Below are positions 35,533 through 42,878 of a stretch of 64,000 nucleotides of DNA, one piece after another (positions within the stretch are counted from its first letter, which is position 1; each line of letters starts with the position of its first letter). Position numbers and translations under genes: made by a program. The notes beneath the pieces were generated by a model, which was given only the letters and a program-made list of their open reading frames with translations, made no database searches and was not told the origin of the DNA. Source of the stretch: Nocardioides eburneiflavus (GTDB taxonomy: Bacteria > Actinomycetota > Actinomycetes > Propionibacteriales > Nocardioidaceae); the NCBI RefSeq assembly GCF_004785795.1, contig NZ_SRRO01000001.1, positions 1,116,001-1,180,000 on the forward strand, given 5' to 3'.

Positions 35533-36483
35533 TCAGCGGGCGTGCCAGGCGGCCAGCACCTCGGCCTCGCGCTCGGGCGAGAGCGCGGTCACCGGGGAGT
35601 CCAGGCAGCCCGGCGCGGTGTCGGCCAGTGGTCGCGGCCGCAGCCCGGCCGCGACGGCCGGGCCGGGGGCGTGCGCCAGCATGCCGTCGTACTCAGGGCG
35701 CGGCAGCCACAGCGGCAGCGAGCCCTCGCCCATCCAGGGCACGACGCCCTGCGCCTCGAGGAACTCCGAGTCGACCCAGGTGAGCCGCGGGTAGCCCGCA
35801 CCGACGCCCGCAGCAGTGTGGGCGAGCAGCTCGCCGAGCGGCACGGGATCGCCCACGGCGTCGTAGGTCCCGGTCGTACGCGACTCCGCGAGGTCGAGCA
35901 GCCAGGCGGCGAGGTCGCGCACGTCGATCACCTGCACCACGTCGTCGGGACGACCGGGCGCCAGCACCTCCCCGCCGCGGGCGAGGCGCTGCGGCCAGTA
36001 GGCGAAGCGGCCGGTCGGGTCGCCGGGCCCGACGATCAGGCCCGGGCGCGCGACGACCGCCGAGTCGGCGGTCGCCTGTACGGCCTGCTCGCATGCGACC
36101 TTCATCCCGCCGTAGGCCTCCGGGTCGACGGCGAGGTCCACGTCCTCCTCGACCGGGTCCAGCAACGGCTCCATGGCCGATGACCCGTTGTCGGCGTACA
36201 CGCTGATCGTGGAGACGAAGACCCAGTGCGCCTGCGCCGTCGCCGCCACCGCGCGGCGGACCTGCGAGGGGTGCCGCGCGACGTCGACCACCGCGTCCCA
36301 CGTGCCCGAGGAGACCTCCGCGGGCACGTCGTCCGTACGGTCCCACCGCAGGTGCGTGGCGCCGTCGGGGACGGTGCCGGAGGTGCCCCGGCAGGCGCAG
36401 GTGACGTCCCAGCCGCGGGTGACGGCCTGGGCGGCCGCCTCGCGGGAGAGGAACCGGGTCCCACCGAGGACGAGCAGTCGCAT
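35533..36483 (-). CDS. NAD-dependent epimerase/dehydratase (SDR) family protein
   Basis: Extended short-chain dehydrogenase-type protein of 316 residues. The dinucleotide-binding motif is degenerate, MRLLVLGGTRFLSREAAAQAV (GGTRFLS instead of GxxGxxG), like the CSP41/RNA-binding and reductase-like subgroup. Further conserved parts are WVFVSTISVYAD (catalytic Ser/Thr region), PEAYGGMKVACEQAV (YxxxK) and VVARPGLIVGPGDPTGRF. Function is unknown; it is probably a nucleotide-dependent oxidoreductase. It is convergent with the E2 gene across a 32-bp tandem repeat array that nearly reaches its stop codon. TGGGGT six bases before the ATG is only a weak match to the leaderless pattern. Confidence 0.86.
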   Translation of the reverse strand: MRLLVLGGTRFLSREAAAQAVTRGWDVTCACRGTSGTVPDGATHLRWDRTDDVPAEVSSGTWDAVVDVARHPSQVRRAVAATAQAHWVFVSTISVYADNGSSAMEPLLDPVEEDVDLAVDPEAYGGMKVACEQAVQATADSAVVARPGLIVGPGDPTGRFAYWPQRLARGGEVLAPGRPDDVVQVIDVRDLAAWLLDLAESRTTGTYDAVGDPVPLGELLAHTAAGVGAGYPRLTWVDSEFLEAQGVVPWMGEGSLPLWLPRPEYDGMLAHAPGPAVAAGLRPRPLADTAPGCLDSPVTALSPEREAEVLAAWHAR

Positions 36484-36556
36484 GGTCCCACCCCAGCGGG
36501 TGGGATACTCCGTCGCAAGGGTTTTCGCTGTGGGCGCAACCGATGGTTCGTGCCCT

Positions 36557-36586
36557 TTGTCAGGTGCGGACCATCGCTGCGACAAT
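36557..36586 (+). promoter_or_regulatory. candidate promoter of coiled-coil gene pair
   Basis: TTGTCA (36557-36562), 18-bp spacer, GACAAT (36581-36586), with the ATG 34 bp further on behind AAGGAGCGG. Confidence 0.45.
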
Positions 36587-36619
36587 GAAGCCCTCGGATC
36601 GTGTGGAAGGAGCGGGCGG

Positions 36620-38113
36620 ATGGCCCAGGACGCCGCCGCGGCAACCCCGGGCGAGCCCACCACCTCGGCCCTGCTGGCCCGCGCCCAGCAGGTCGCCGAC
36701 CAGCTGGTGAGCGAGGCCCGGCAGGAGGCCGACGCACTGACGGCCGAGCTCGGCACCCTCCGCGAGGAGCTGCGCGAGCTCAAGGCCGAGGCCGAGGCCG
36801 ACCGCGCGGAGGCCGGTCGCGCCCGGCGACAGGCCGAGGAGGTGCTGGCGGGGGCGTCGGAGGAGGCGGCGACCATCGTGGTCGACGCCAACGAGCAGGC
36901 CGCCCTGCTGATGTCGTCCGCCTCGGGTGCGCGTGACGAGCAGGTCGAGGCCGCGCGTGTCGAGGGCGACCAGCTCCGCGCCCGGGCGCAGGAGGACGCG
37001 CTCGCGCTCCGCGCCGAGTCGCAGGAGCTGCGCGACACCGCGGCCACCGAGACCGCCGCCCTCCTCGACGCCGCCCGTGCCGAGGCCGAGGGCGCCGTCG
37101 CCGCCGCGCAGGAGACGGCCGCGCGACTGGTGGAGGAGGGCCGCGCCGGCGGCCAGCGCCACCTCGACTCGGCGATGGCGGAGGCCGAGTCGCTCCGGGC
37201 CAGCGCCTCGACCGAGTCGGCACGGATGCGTGACGAGGCCGCCCTCCACGTCGAGGAGCTGCGCCGCACCACCGGCGCCGAGGTCGACCGGATGCGCCAG
37301 GCCGCGGAGGAGACCCTCGCCGCGGCTCGCGCCGAGAGCGAGCAGAAGCTCCACCAGGCCGCCGAGCAGACCGAGTGGGCCACCCGGACCGTACGCTCCG
37401 TGCTGGCCGGCGCCGCAACCGAGGCCGACGCCATCCGCAAGGCCGGGCACGCCGACGTCGCCGCCCACACCCGGCTCGTACGCCGCCGCCTCCAGGGCGT
37501 CATCGCCGCCGTCGCCGAACGGATGGCGCTCCAGCTCGCCGACGCCCAGCAGAGTGCCGACGACATCGCCCGCACCGCGGGACTCGCCGCCGCCGAGATG
37601 GAGAGCGAGGCCAAGGCCACGCTCGCGCGGGCCGAGGCCGAGGCGGCGCGCGTCATCGCCGACGCCACCGACGAGTCGGAGCGGGCTGTCGAACGCCTCG
37701 AGCGCCGCCGGGCCGAGGCGGAGTCCGGTGCCGCCAACCTGCGTTCGCTCGTCGCCGAGGAGGTCACCCGCAGCCGGGCCGAGGCCGCCGAGGACCGCCG
37801 CCGGGCCCGCGAGGAGTCGGTCGCGCTGGTCGCCGAGGGCCGGGCCGAGGCCGACCAGCTCCGCGAGGGCGCCCGCCGTGCCCTCGAGCGCGCCCGGGCC
37901 GAGATCGCCGACCTCCAGGCGCAGCGCGACGGCATCGCCGCCGAGCTCGGCCAGCTCTCCGGCGTGATCGAGGCGCTCGCCGTGCCCGAGCGCCGAGCCC
38001 CGGCAGACGACCCCGACAACCCTGTCGACAGCTCGGTCGACGGCGACACCCCCCACCCGCCATCCCCCACCCCCCACCCCTCCCCGTCACCCCAGGAGAA
38101 CCCCGATGCCTGA
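36620..38113 (+). CDS. Ala/Glu/Arg-rich coiled-coil protein (Scy/DivIVA-like)
   Basis: Protein of 497 residues that is almost entirely predicted coiled coil, from about 15 to 465, built of heptad-like stretches such as ARAQQVADQLVSEARQEADALTAEL and ERLERRRAEAESGAANL. The C-terminal tail is Pro/Ser/His-rich (TPHPPSPTPHPSPSP). Such filament-forming proteins resemble actinobacterial Scy/FilP or DivIVA relatives that organise polar growth; this assignment rests on composition and on the neighbour. The ATG at 36620 follows AAGGAGCGG and a plausible TTGTCA-N18-GACAAT promoter. Its end overlaps the next coiled-coil gene by 8 bp. Confidence 0.82.
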   Translation: MAQDAAAATPGEPTTSALLARAQQVADQLVSEARQEADALTAELGTLREELRELKAEAEADRAEAGRARRQAEEVLAGASEEAATIVVDANEQAALLMSSASGARDEQVEAARVEGDQLRARAQEDALALRAESQELRDTAATETAALLDAARAEAEGAVAAAQETAARLVEEGRAGGQRHLDSAMAEAESLRASASTESARMRDEAALHVEELRRTTGAEVDRMRQAAEETLAAARAESEQKLHQAAEQTEWATRTVRSVLAGAATEADAIRKAGHADVAAHTRLVRRRLQGVIAAVAERMALQLADAQQSADDIARTAGLAAAEMESEAKATLARAEAEAARVIADATDESERAVERLERRRAEAESGAANLRSLVAEEVTRSRAEAAEDRRRAREESVALVAEGRAEADQLREGARRALERARAEIADLQAQRDGIAAELGQLSGVIEALAVPERRAPADDPDNPVDSSVDGDTPHPPSPTPHPSPSPQENPDA

Positions 38114-39146
38114 AGAGATGTTCACGACCGTGCGCCGCGGCTACGACCCGAGCGAGGTCGAGCGGGCCGTCGGGCAGGCACAGGCCGAGGTCGCCGACCT
38201 CCGGCAGCGGCTCGCGGCCGCCGAGGCCGCCGCCGAGCAGGCCCGCAACGAGGCAGCCACGTCCCGCGACGCCCTCGTCTCGCGGGAGGCGCAGGAGCCC
38301 GAGCTGCCGACGTACGAGCACCTCGGCGAGCGCGTCGGACAGATCCTCGCCCTCGCGGAGGCCGAGGCCGCCGAGATCCGCGACCGCGTGCTCGGCGAGG
38401 TCGAGACCCTGCGCAAGGAGGCCGAGCAGGAGGCAGGGGCGATGCGCGCCGACGCGGACCGCTACGCCGAGGAGACCCGCCGCGACGCCGACGCCGACGG
38501 AGCCCGCCTGCTCGCCGACGCCCGCAAGGCCGCCGACAGCGAGCGCGACGCCGCCGAGCGCGACGCCTCCGCCCGCCGTGCCGAGGCGGAGGCCCTGCAC
38601 GAGGACGCCCGTGCCAAGGCCGCCCAGTCCGCGGCCGACTTCGAGACCACGCTCGCCGAGCGCCGGCAGAAGGCGACGGCCGAGTTCCAGGCGCAGCAGG
38701 CCGCGACCCAGGCCGAGCTCGACGCCATGGCCGCTCGCAGCAAGGACACCGAGGCCGCGCTCGAGCGCAGCCGTGCCGAGGCCGAGGAGCGCATCGCGCG
38801 CATGCTCGCCGACGCGGAGGAGCGCTCCACCACGATGGTGGCCGAGGCGCGGGCCTCCGCCGACCGCGTACGCGCCGAGTCCGACCGGGAGCTCGCGGCC
38901 GCGGCGCAGCGCCGCGACAGCATCAACGCCCAGCTCTCCAACGTCCGCCAGATGCTCGCCACCCTCACCGGCACCGTGCCCGGCGTCGCCCTGCCCGGCG
39001 AGCCTGCCGCGGCCGTCGACGTACCCGCCGAGGACGCCTCCGACGAGCCCGAGGCCGTCACCGAGGCCGAGGTCGTCGAGGCCCAGGACGAGGCGGCCGC
39101 CGAGGCTGCCGAGCGCGCGGACGGCGAGGCCCCCGAGGAGCGGTGA
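38106..39146 (+). CDS. DivIVA-like coiled-coil protein
   Basis: Protein of 346 residues. The N-terminus, EEMFTTVRRGYDPSEVERAVGQAQAEV, matches the DivIVA-domain pattern (F-x-x-x-R-x-GYDPxxV) that binds curved membrane. The body is coiled coil (residues 25-300, KEAEQEAGAMRADADRYAEETR and similar), ending in an acidic tail rich in Glu/Ala. It overlaps the preceding coiled-coil gene by 8 bp (ATGCCTGA), so the two are made together and probably co-assemble, perhaps at poles or septa. A stem-loop at 39143-39182 overlaps its stop and separates it from the convergent carboxyltransferase gene. Confidence 0.85.
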   Translation: MPEEMFTTVRRGYDPSEVERAVGQAQAEVADLRQRLAAAEAAAEQARNEAATSRDALVSREAQEPELPTYEHLGERVGQILALAEAEAAEIRDRVLGEVETLRKEAEQEAGAMRADADRYAEETRRDADADGARLLADARKAADSERDAAERDASARRAEAEALHEDARAKAAQSAADFETTLAERRQKATAEFQAQQAATQAELDAMAARSKDTEAALERSRAEAEERIARMLADAEERSTTMVAEARASADRVRAESDRELAAAAQRRDSINAQLSNVRQMLATLTGTVPGVALPGEPAAAVDVPAEDASDEPEAVTEAEVVEAQDEAAAEAAERADGEAPEER

Positions 39147-39182
39147 GCCAGCGACGTTCCGCTTGCCCGGAAGGTGGCTCAC
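39143..39182. terminator. bidirectional terminator between coiled-coil and carboxyltransferase genes
   Basis: Outer stem GTGAGCCA (39143-39150)/TGGCTCAC (39175-39182) with inner TTCCG/CGGAA pairing. Confidence 0.65.
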
Positions 39183-39204
39183 GCACCGCCCGGCAGGGCG
39201 GCGC

Positions 39205-40677
39205 TCAGACGTAGCGGCGCGTCCGCCTCTTCGGCGACCCCGGGCCGGTGGCGATGAGCGAGCTGAGCTCGTACTCCAGCACGGCCCCCACGCGCCGGCA
39301 GAACGCCTCCGGCTCGTCGGCGGCGTCGGGCCTCTCGGCCACGATCCGGTCGACGATCCCCCGGCGGTAGAGGTCGATCGCCCGCACCTGCTGGGCCCGG
39401 GCCATCTCCGCCGCGTGGTCGAGGTCGCGGTGCACGATCGCCGACGCGCCCTCGGGCGGCAGCGGTGAGAGCCACGCGTGCTGGGCGGCCACGACCCGGT
39501 CGGCCGGCAGCAGCGCCAGCGCCCCGCCGCCGTTGCCCTCGCCGAGCATCAGGCACAGCGTCGGCGCGTCCAGCGTGACGAGGTCGGCGAGGGACCGGGC
39601 GATCTCCCCGGCGAGGCCGCCGTTCTCCGCGTCCGCCGACAGGGCGGCGCCCTGGGTGTCGATCACGGTCACCAGTGGCAGCCCGAGCTCGGAGGCGAGC
39701 CGCATCCCGCGGCGGGCCTCGCGCAGCGCCTCGGGCCCCAGGGGGTGGTCGGTCGTCTGGCCGCGCCGGTCCTGCCCGAGGAAGACGCACGGCGCCTCGC
39801 CGAACCGCGCGAGCACGATGAGCAGCCCGGGGTCGCGCTCGCCCTGCCCGGTGCCGTTGAGGGGCACGACCTCGCTGGCGGCGTAGCGCAGCAGCCGGCG
39901 TACGCCCGGGCGGTCCGGCCGGCGCGACCGCGTCACGCAGTCCCAGGTGTCGACGTCGGGCACGTCCTCCTGGCCGGGGTCGGCGACGGGCGCGACGCCC
40001 TCGCGCGCCGCCATCAGGGTGCTGAGCGCGCGGTCGAGGATCTCGGCGATCTCCTCGGGCGGCAGGACGGCGTCGATGATGCCGTGGGCGTAGAGGTTCT
40101 CCGCGGTCTGCACGCCCTCGGGGAAGGGGCGGTCGTAGAGCGCCTCGTAGACCCGCGGGCCGAGGAAGCCGACGAGCGCCCCGGGCTCGGCGACGGTCAC
40201 GTGCCCGAGCGAGCCCCACGAGGCCATCACGCCGCCGGTGGTGGGGTGGCGCAGGTAGACGAGGTAGGGCAGGCCGGCCGTACGGTGCGCCGCGACCGCG
40301 GCGGAGATGCGCACCATCTGCACGAACGCCGGTGTGCCCTCCTGCATCCGGGTCCCGCCGCTGACGGGTGCCGCGACGAGCGGCAGCCCCTCGCGGGTGG
40401 CGCGCTCGATCCCGGCGACGATCCGGTCGGCGGCCGCGCGTCCGATCGAGCCGGCGAGGAAGCCGAACTCGCCCACCAGCACGCCGATGCGCCGCCCGTG
40501 CAGCCGCGCCTCGCCGGTGAGGACGGACTCGTCGACGCCCGACCTCTGCGCCGCCTCGGCGAGCTCCGCGGCGTACGCCTCGCTGATGCCGTCGCGCGCG
40601 GGCGGGGTGTCCCACGAGGACCACGAGCCCTCGTCGAGGACCAGGTCGATCAGGTCGTGTGCGGTGAGGCGGGCCAT
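39205..40677 (-). CDS. acyl-CoA carboxylase carboxyltransferase, fused beta/alpha-type
   Basis: Carboxyltransferase of 490 residues with two crotonase-like halves, as in fused AccD-AccA proteins. The N-terminal half has VLVGEFGFLAGSIGRAAADRIV, PVSGGTRMQEGTPAFVQM and HPTTGGVMASWGSLG; the C-terminal half has LGLPLVTVIDTQGAALSADAENGGLAGEIA and LMLGEGNGGGALALLPADRVV. These are the oxyanion-hole and CoA/biotin sites. It would carboxylate acetyl-CoA or another acyl-CoA with a biotinylated partner subunit encoded elsewhere. No zinc-finger cysteines are seen. TACCCT exactly six bases before the ATG indicates a leaderless promoter just downstream of the M1 peptidase gene. Confidence 0.88.
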   Translation of the reverse strand: MARLTAHDLIDLVLDEGSWSSWDTPPARDGISEAYAAELAEAAQRSGVDESVLTGEARLHGRRIGVLVGEFGFLAGSIGRAAADRIVAGIERATREGLPLVAAPVSGGTRMQEGTPAFVQMVRISAAVAAHRTAGLPYLVYLRHPTTGGVMASWGSLGHVTVAEPGALVGFLGPRVYEALYDRPFPEGVQTAENLYAHGIIDAVLPPEEIAEILDRALSTLMAAREGVAPVADPGQEDVPDVDTWDCVTRSRRPDRPGVRRLLRYAASEVVPLNGTGQGERDPGLLIVLARFGEAPCVFLGQDRRGQTTDHPLGPEALREARRGMRLASELGLPLVTVIDTQGAALSADAENGGLAGEIARSLADLVTLDAPTLCLMLGEGNGGGALALLPADRVVAAQHAWLSPLPPEGASAIVHRDLDHAAEMARAQQVRAIDLYRRGIVDRIVAERPDAADEPEAFCRRVGAVLEYELSSLIATGPGSPKRRTRRYV

Positions 40678-40683
40678 CCGGGC

Positions 40684-40689
40684 AGGGTA
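40684..40689 (-). promoter_or_regulatory. -10 element TACCCT, leaderless start of carboxyltransferase gene
   Basis: Minus strand TACCCT, six-base spacer GCCCGG, ATG at 40677. Confidence 0.55.
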
Positions 40690-40708
40690 GCCGCGCGCGG
40701 AGCGCCGG

Positions 40709-42283
40709 TCAGGCGGACGGTACGCCCGGCGCCGGGGTCCGCCGACCGGTGATCCAGCGGTCGAAGAACTCCGAGAGCTCGAGCCCGGTCTCGGCCTCCC
40801 AGTGGTCGTAGACCTGCTTGCGGGAGACGGAGGTGTTGTCGTTCTCGGTCAGCCACGACCGGGCGATCCGGTAGAACTCCTCGTCGCCGAGGTCCTCGCG
40901 CAGCTCGTTCCACATGAGCGCGGGCGTGTAGTAGATGTTCGAGCCGCCGAACTGGTCGGGGTCGTACGCCCCTGGCGGGCCGTACTGGTCGCGCAGCTGC
41001 TGGTCGACGGCGCGGGCGTTGCGCAGGCTCTCGCGCAGCGGGCGGATGTCGTGGTCGTGCTCGTAGACCCACTGCAGCAGCATCGTCATGCCCTCGTTGA
41101 GCCAGACGTCGCGCCAGTCCGACGGCGAGACCTGGTCGCCGTACCACTGGTGCACGATCTCGTGCGCGACCACCTGTGGCGAGAGGACGTAGTCGTTGGT
41201 GCCGAGCGTGACCATCGTCTGGGTCTCCATCGCGCTCTGCGAGGCGGTGACGACGAGGCCGAGCGAGTCGAAGGGGTAGTCGCCCAGCCGGGTCTCGACC
41301 CAGTCCACGGTCGCGGCCGCGGTCCGGATCGAGTCGAGCGGGCGCGTCATCCCGCGCGGCGTCCAGTAGTCGACGCGCAGGCCGCCGGCCGAGGTGTTGC
41401 TGCTGTGGGAGTAGTCGCCGATGGCGACGGTGACCAGGTAGGACGAGGCCGGCTCGTCGAGCTGCCACGAGGTCGTGGTGCCGTCCGCGTCGGTCTCGAG
41501 GGCGGTGAGCTCGCCGTTGGCGACGCCGGTCCACTTCGGTGGCGCGTGGACGGTGATGTCGTAGAGCGCCTTGTCGGCCGGCTGGTCGTTGACGGGGTAC
41601 CACGTGTAGGCGCCGTACGGCTCCTGCATGGTCCACACCTCGCCGGTCGGGGTGATGGTGAAGCCGGTGGTGGAGAAGTCGCTGCGCGTGGTGGGGGCGG
41701 GTGCGGGCTCGGGGGTGCCCGCGTAGTCGAGGGCGAGCTCGTAGCGCTGGTCCGCCTCGATCGGCGCCCGGACCACGAGGTCCTTGCCGAGCCGCGTGAC
41801 CCGGACGGGCTCGCCGTCCAGGGTGGCCTCCTCGACGGCGAGGGGAGCGCCGAGGTCGAGCTGGAACCGAGGCGCCGTACGGGCCGCGCGGAAGGTGAGG
41901 ACCGCCCGGCCGGTCAGGCGCTTCGGACCCGGCTCCCAGGTCAGGTCGAGGTCGTAGTGGAGGGCGTCGACGCGCGGGTCGCCGACGTCGGGGTAGACGC
42001 TGTCCTCGACCGGCGTCGACACGGCGAGGTCGAGGTCCTGCTCGACCGGCTCGGTGACGACCGGCGCGGAGACGGACGTGGTCGAGGCGCCGCCGGCCGC
42101 ACCCCCGTCAGCGGGTTCCATGGCCGACGGCGGGGGCTCGAGCCCGTCGGGACGGGCGGCGTCGCCGGAGCAGCCGGCCAGCAGGGCCAGCGACAGGGCC
42201 AGCGACAGGGCCAGCGAGATGGCCAGCGAGATGGCAGGTGACACGCCCGGGGCGAGGGTCGCGGCGGCGCGCCGCAGGCTCAT
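40709..42283 (-). CDS. M1-family aminopeptidase lipoprotein
   Basis: Exported zinc metallopeptidase of 524 residues, anchored as a lipoprotein: the signal ends LALLAGCSGD. The h-region SLAISLALSLALSLALLAG is encoded by four 12-bp tandem repeats. After a low-complexity linker comes the M1 N-terminal beta domain (YDLDLTWEPGPKRLTGRAVLTF) and the catalytic domain with HEIVHQWYGD...WLNEGMT (HExxH plus downstream Glu). The exopeptidase GxMEN-like loop is represented by SAMETQTMVTLG. The ATG overlaps the TGA of the sigma-factor gene (ATGA), an unusual place for a peptidase, where an anti-sigma gene would be expected. Confidence 0.92.
   Translation of the reverse strand: MSLRRAAATLAPGVSPAISLAISLALSLALSLALLAGCSGDAARPDGLEPPPSAMEPADGGAAGGASTTSVSAPVVTEPVEQDLDLAVSTPVEDSVYPDVGDPRVDALHYDLDLTWEPGPKRLTGRAVLTFRAARTAPRFQLDLGAPLAVEEATLDGEPVRVTRLGKDLVVRAPIEADQRYELALDYAGTPEPAPAPTTRSDFSTTGFTITPTGEVWTMQEPYGAYTWYPVNDQPADKALYDITVHAPPKWTGVANGELTALETDADGTTTSWQLDEPASSYLVTVAIGDYSHSSNTSAGGLRVDYWTPRGMTRPLDSIRTAAATVDWVETRLGDYPFDSLGLVVTASQSAMETQTMVTLGTNDYVLSPQVVAHEIVHQWYGDQVSPSDWRDVWLNEGMTMLLQWVYEHDHDIRPLRESLRNARAVDQQLRDQYGPPGAYDPDQFGGSNIYYTPALMWNELREDLGDEEFYRIARSWLTENDNTSVSRKQVYDHWEAETGLELSEFFDRWITGRRTPAPGVPSA
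42185..42232. repeat. four 12-bp tandem repeats in the signal peptide of the M1 peptidase
   Basis: GGCCAGCGACAG twice, then GGCCAGCGAGAT twice. In frame; each unit adds four residues (SLAL or SLAI) to the hydrophobic core of the signal peptide. Confidence 0.85.
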
Positions 42284-42858
42284 CGTTCGCCGCGCAGGAG
42301 GGGCCGGGCCAGCTTGCGGCCGTGGTGGATCTGCGCCTTGACGGTGCCGAGCGGCGCGCCGACCAGCGCGGCGATCTCGTCGTAGGGCAGGCCGTAGACG
42401 TCGCGCAGCAGCAGCGGCTCGACGTACTGGGGGTGGTCCTGCTCGATCGTGTCCATCGCCTCGAGCAGGTCGAGCCGGGTCCCGGCGATCACGCTCGTCG
42501 TGCGCGGGTCCGGACGGTCGTGGGCGCCGTCCTCGAAGTCGGTCGGGGTGGCGAGGTTCTTGAGGCGGCGGTAGGTCGTGCGCGCACTGTTGACGGACAC
42601 GATGTGCAGCCAGGTCGTGAACCGTCCGCGCCCGCCCCACGAGCCGATCTTGGTGGCGACGTTGAGCATCGCCTCCTGGCAGGCGTCCTCGGCGTCGCCG
42701 GAGTAGGGGAGCACGCCGCGACAGATGTTCAGCACCCGCGGGCGCACGGCCGCGAGCAGCGTCTCGAGCGCGTCGCGGTCGCCCTCGCGCGCCCGGCGGG
42801 CCAGGTCGTCGATGTCGTCCGGCGCCAGTGCGTCGCCCGGGTCCCCCGAATAGCTCAC
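42280..42858 (-). CDS. ECF-type RNA polymerase sigma factor
   Basis: Sigma-70 family ECF protein of 192 residues: region 2 has DALETLLAAVRPRVLNICRGVLPYSGDAEDACQEAMLNVATKIGSW and FTTWLHIVSVNSARTTYRRL; region 4 has LLLRDVYGLPYDEIAALVGAPLGTVKAQIHHGRKLARPLL. The frame is open to 42939, but the GTG at 42858 lies exactly six bases after TATCGT and keeps the gene clear of the divergent kinase. No anti-sigma factor follows. Instead an M1 peptidase lipoprotein is translationally coupled. The sigma -10 element overlaps that of the kinase gene on the other strand, so the two cannot easily be initiated together. Confidence 0.92.
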   Translation of the reverse strand: MSYSGDPGDALAPDDIDDLARRAREGDRDALETLLAAVRPRVLNICRGVLPYSGDAEDACQEAMLNVATKIGSWGGRGRFTTWLHIVSVNSARTTYRRLKNLATPTDFEDGAHDRPDPRTTSVIAGTRLDLLEAMDTIEQDHPQYVEPLLLRDVYGLPYDEIAALVGAPLGTVKAQIHHGRKLARPLLRGER

Positions 42859-42864
42859 GCCTGC

Positions 42865-42870
42865 ACGATA
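42865..42870 (-). promoter_or_regulatory. -10 element TATCGT, leaderless start of ECF sigma gene
   Basis: Minus strand TATCGT, six-base spacer GCAGGC, GTG at 42858. It shares 42867-42870 with the divergent -10 of the kinase gene. Confidence 0.6.
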
Positions 42871-42872
42871 AT
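42867..42872 (+). promoter_or_regulatory. -10 element GATAAT, leaderless start of Ser/Thr kinase gene
   Basis: GATAAT, six-base spacer GCCCGG, GTG at 42879. It overlaps the sigma-gene -10 on the other strand by four bases. Confidence 0.55.
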
Positions 42873-42878
42873 GCCCGG

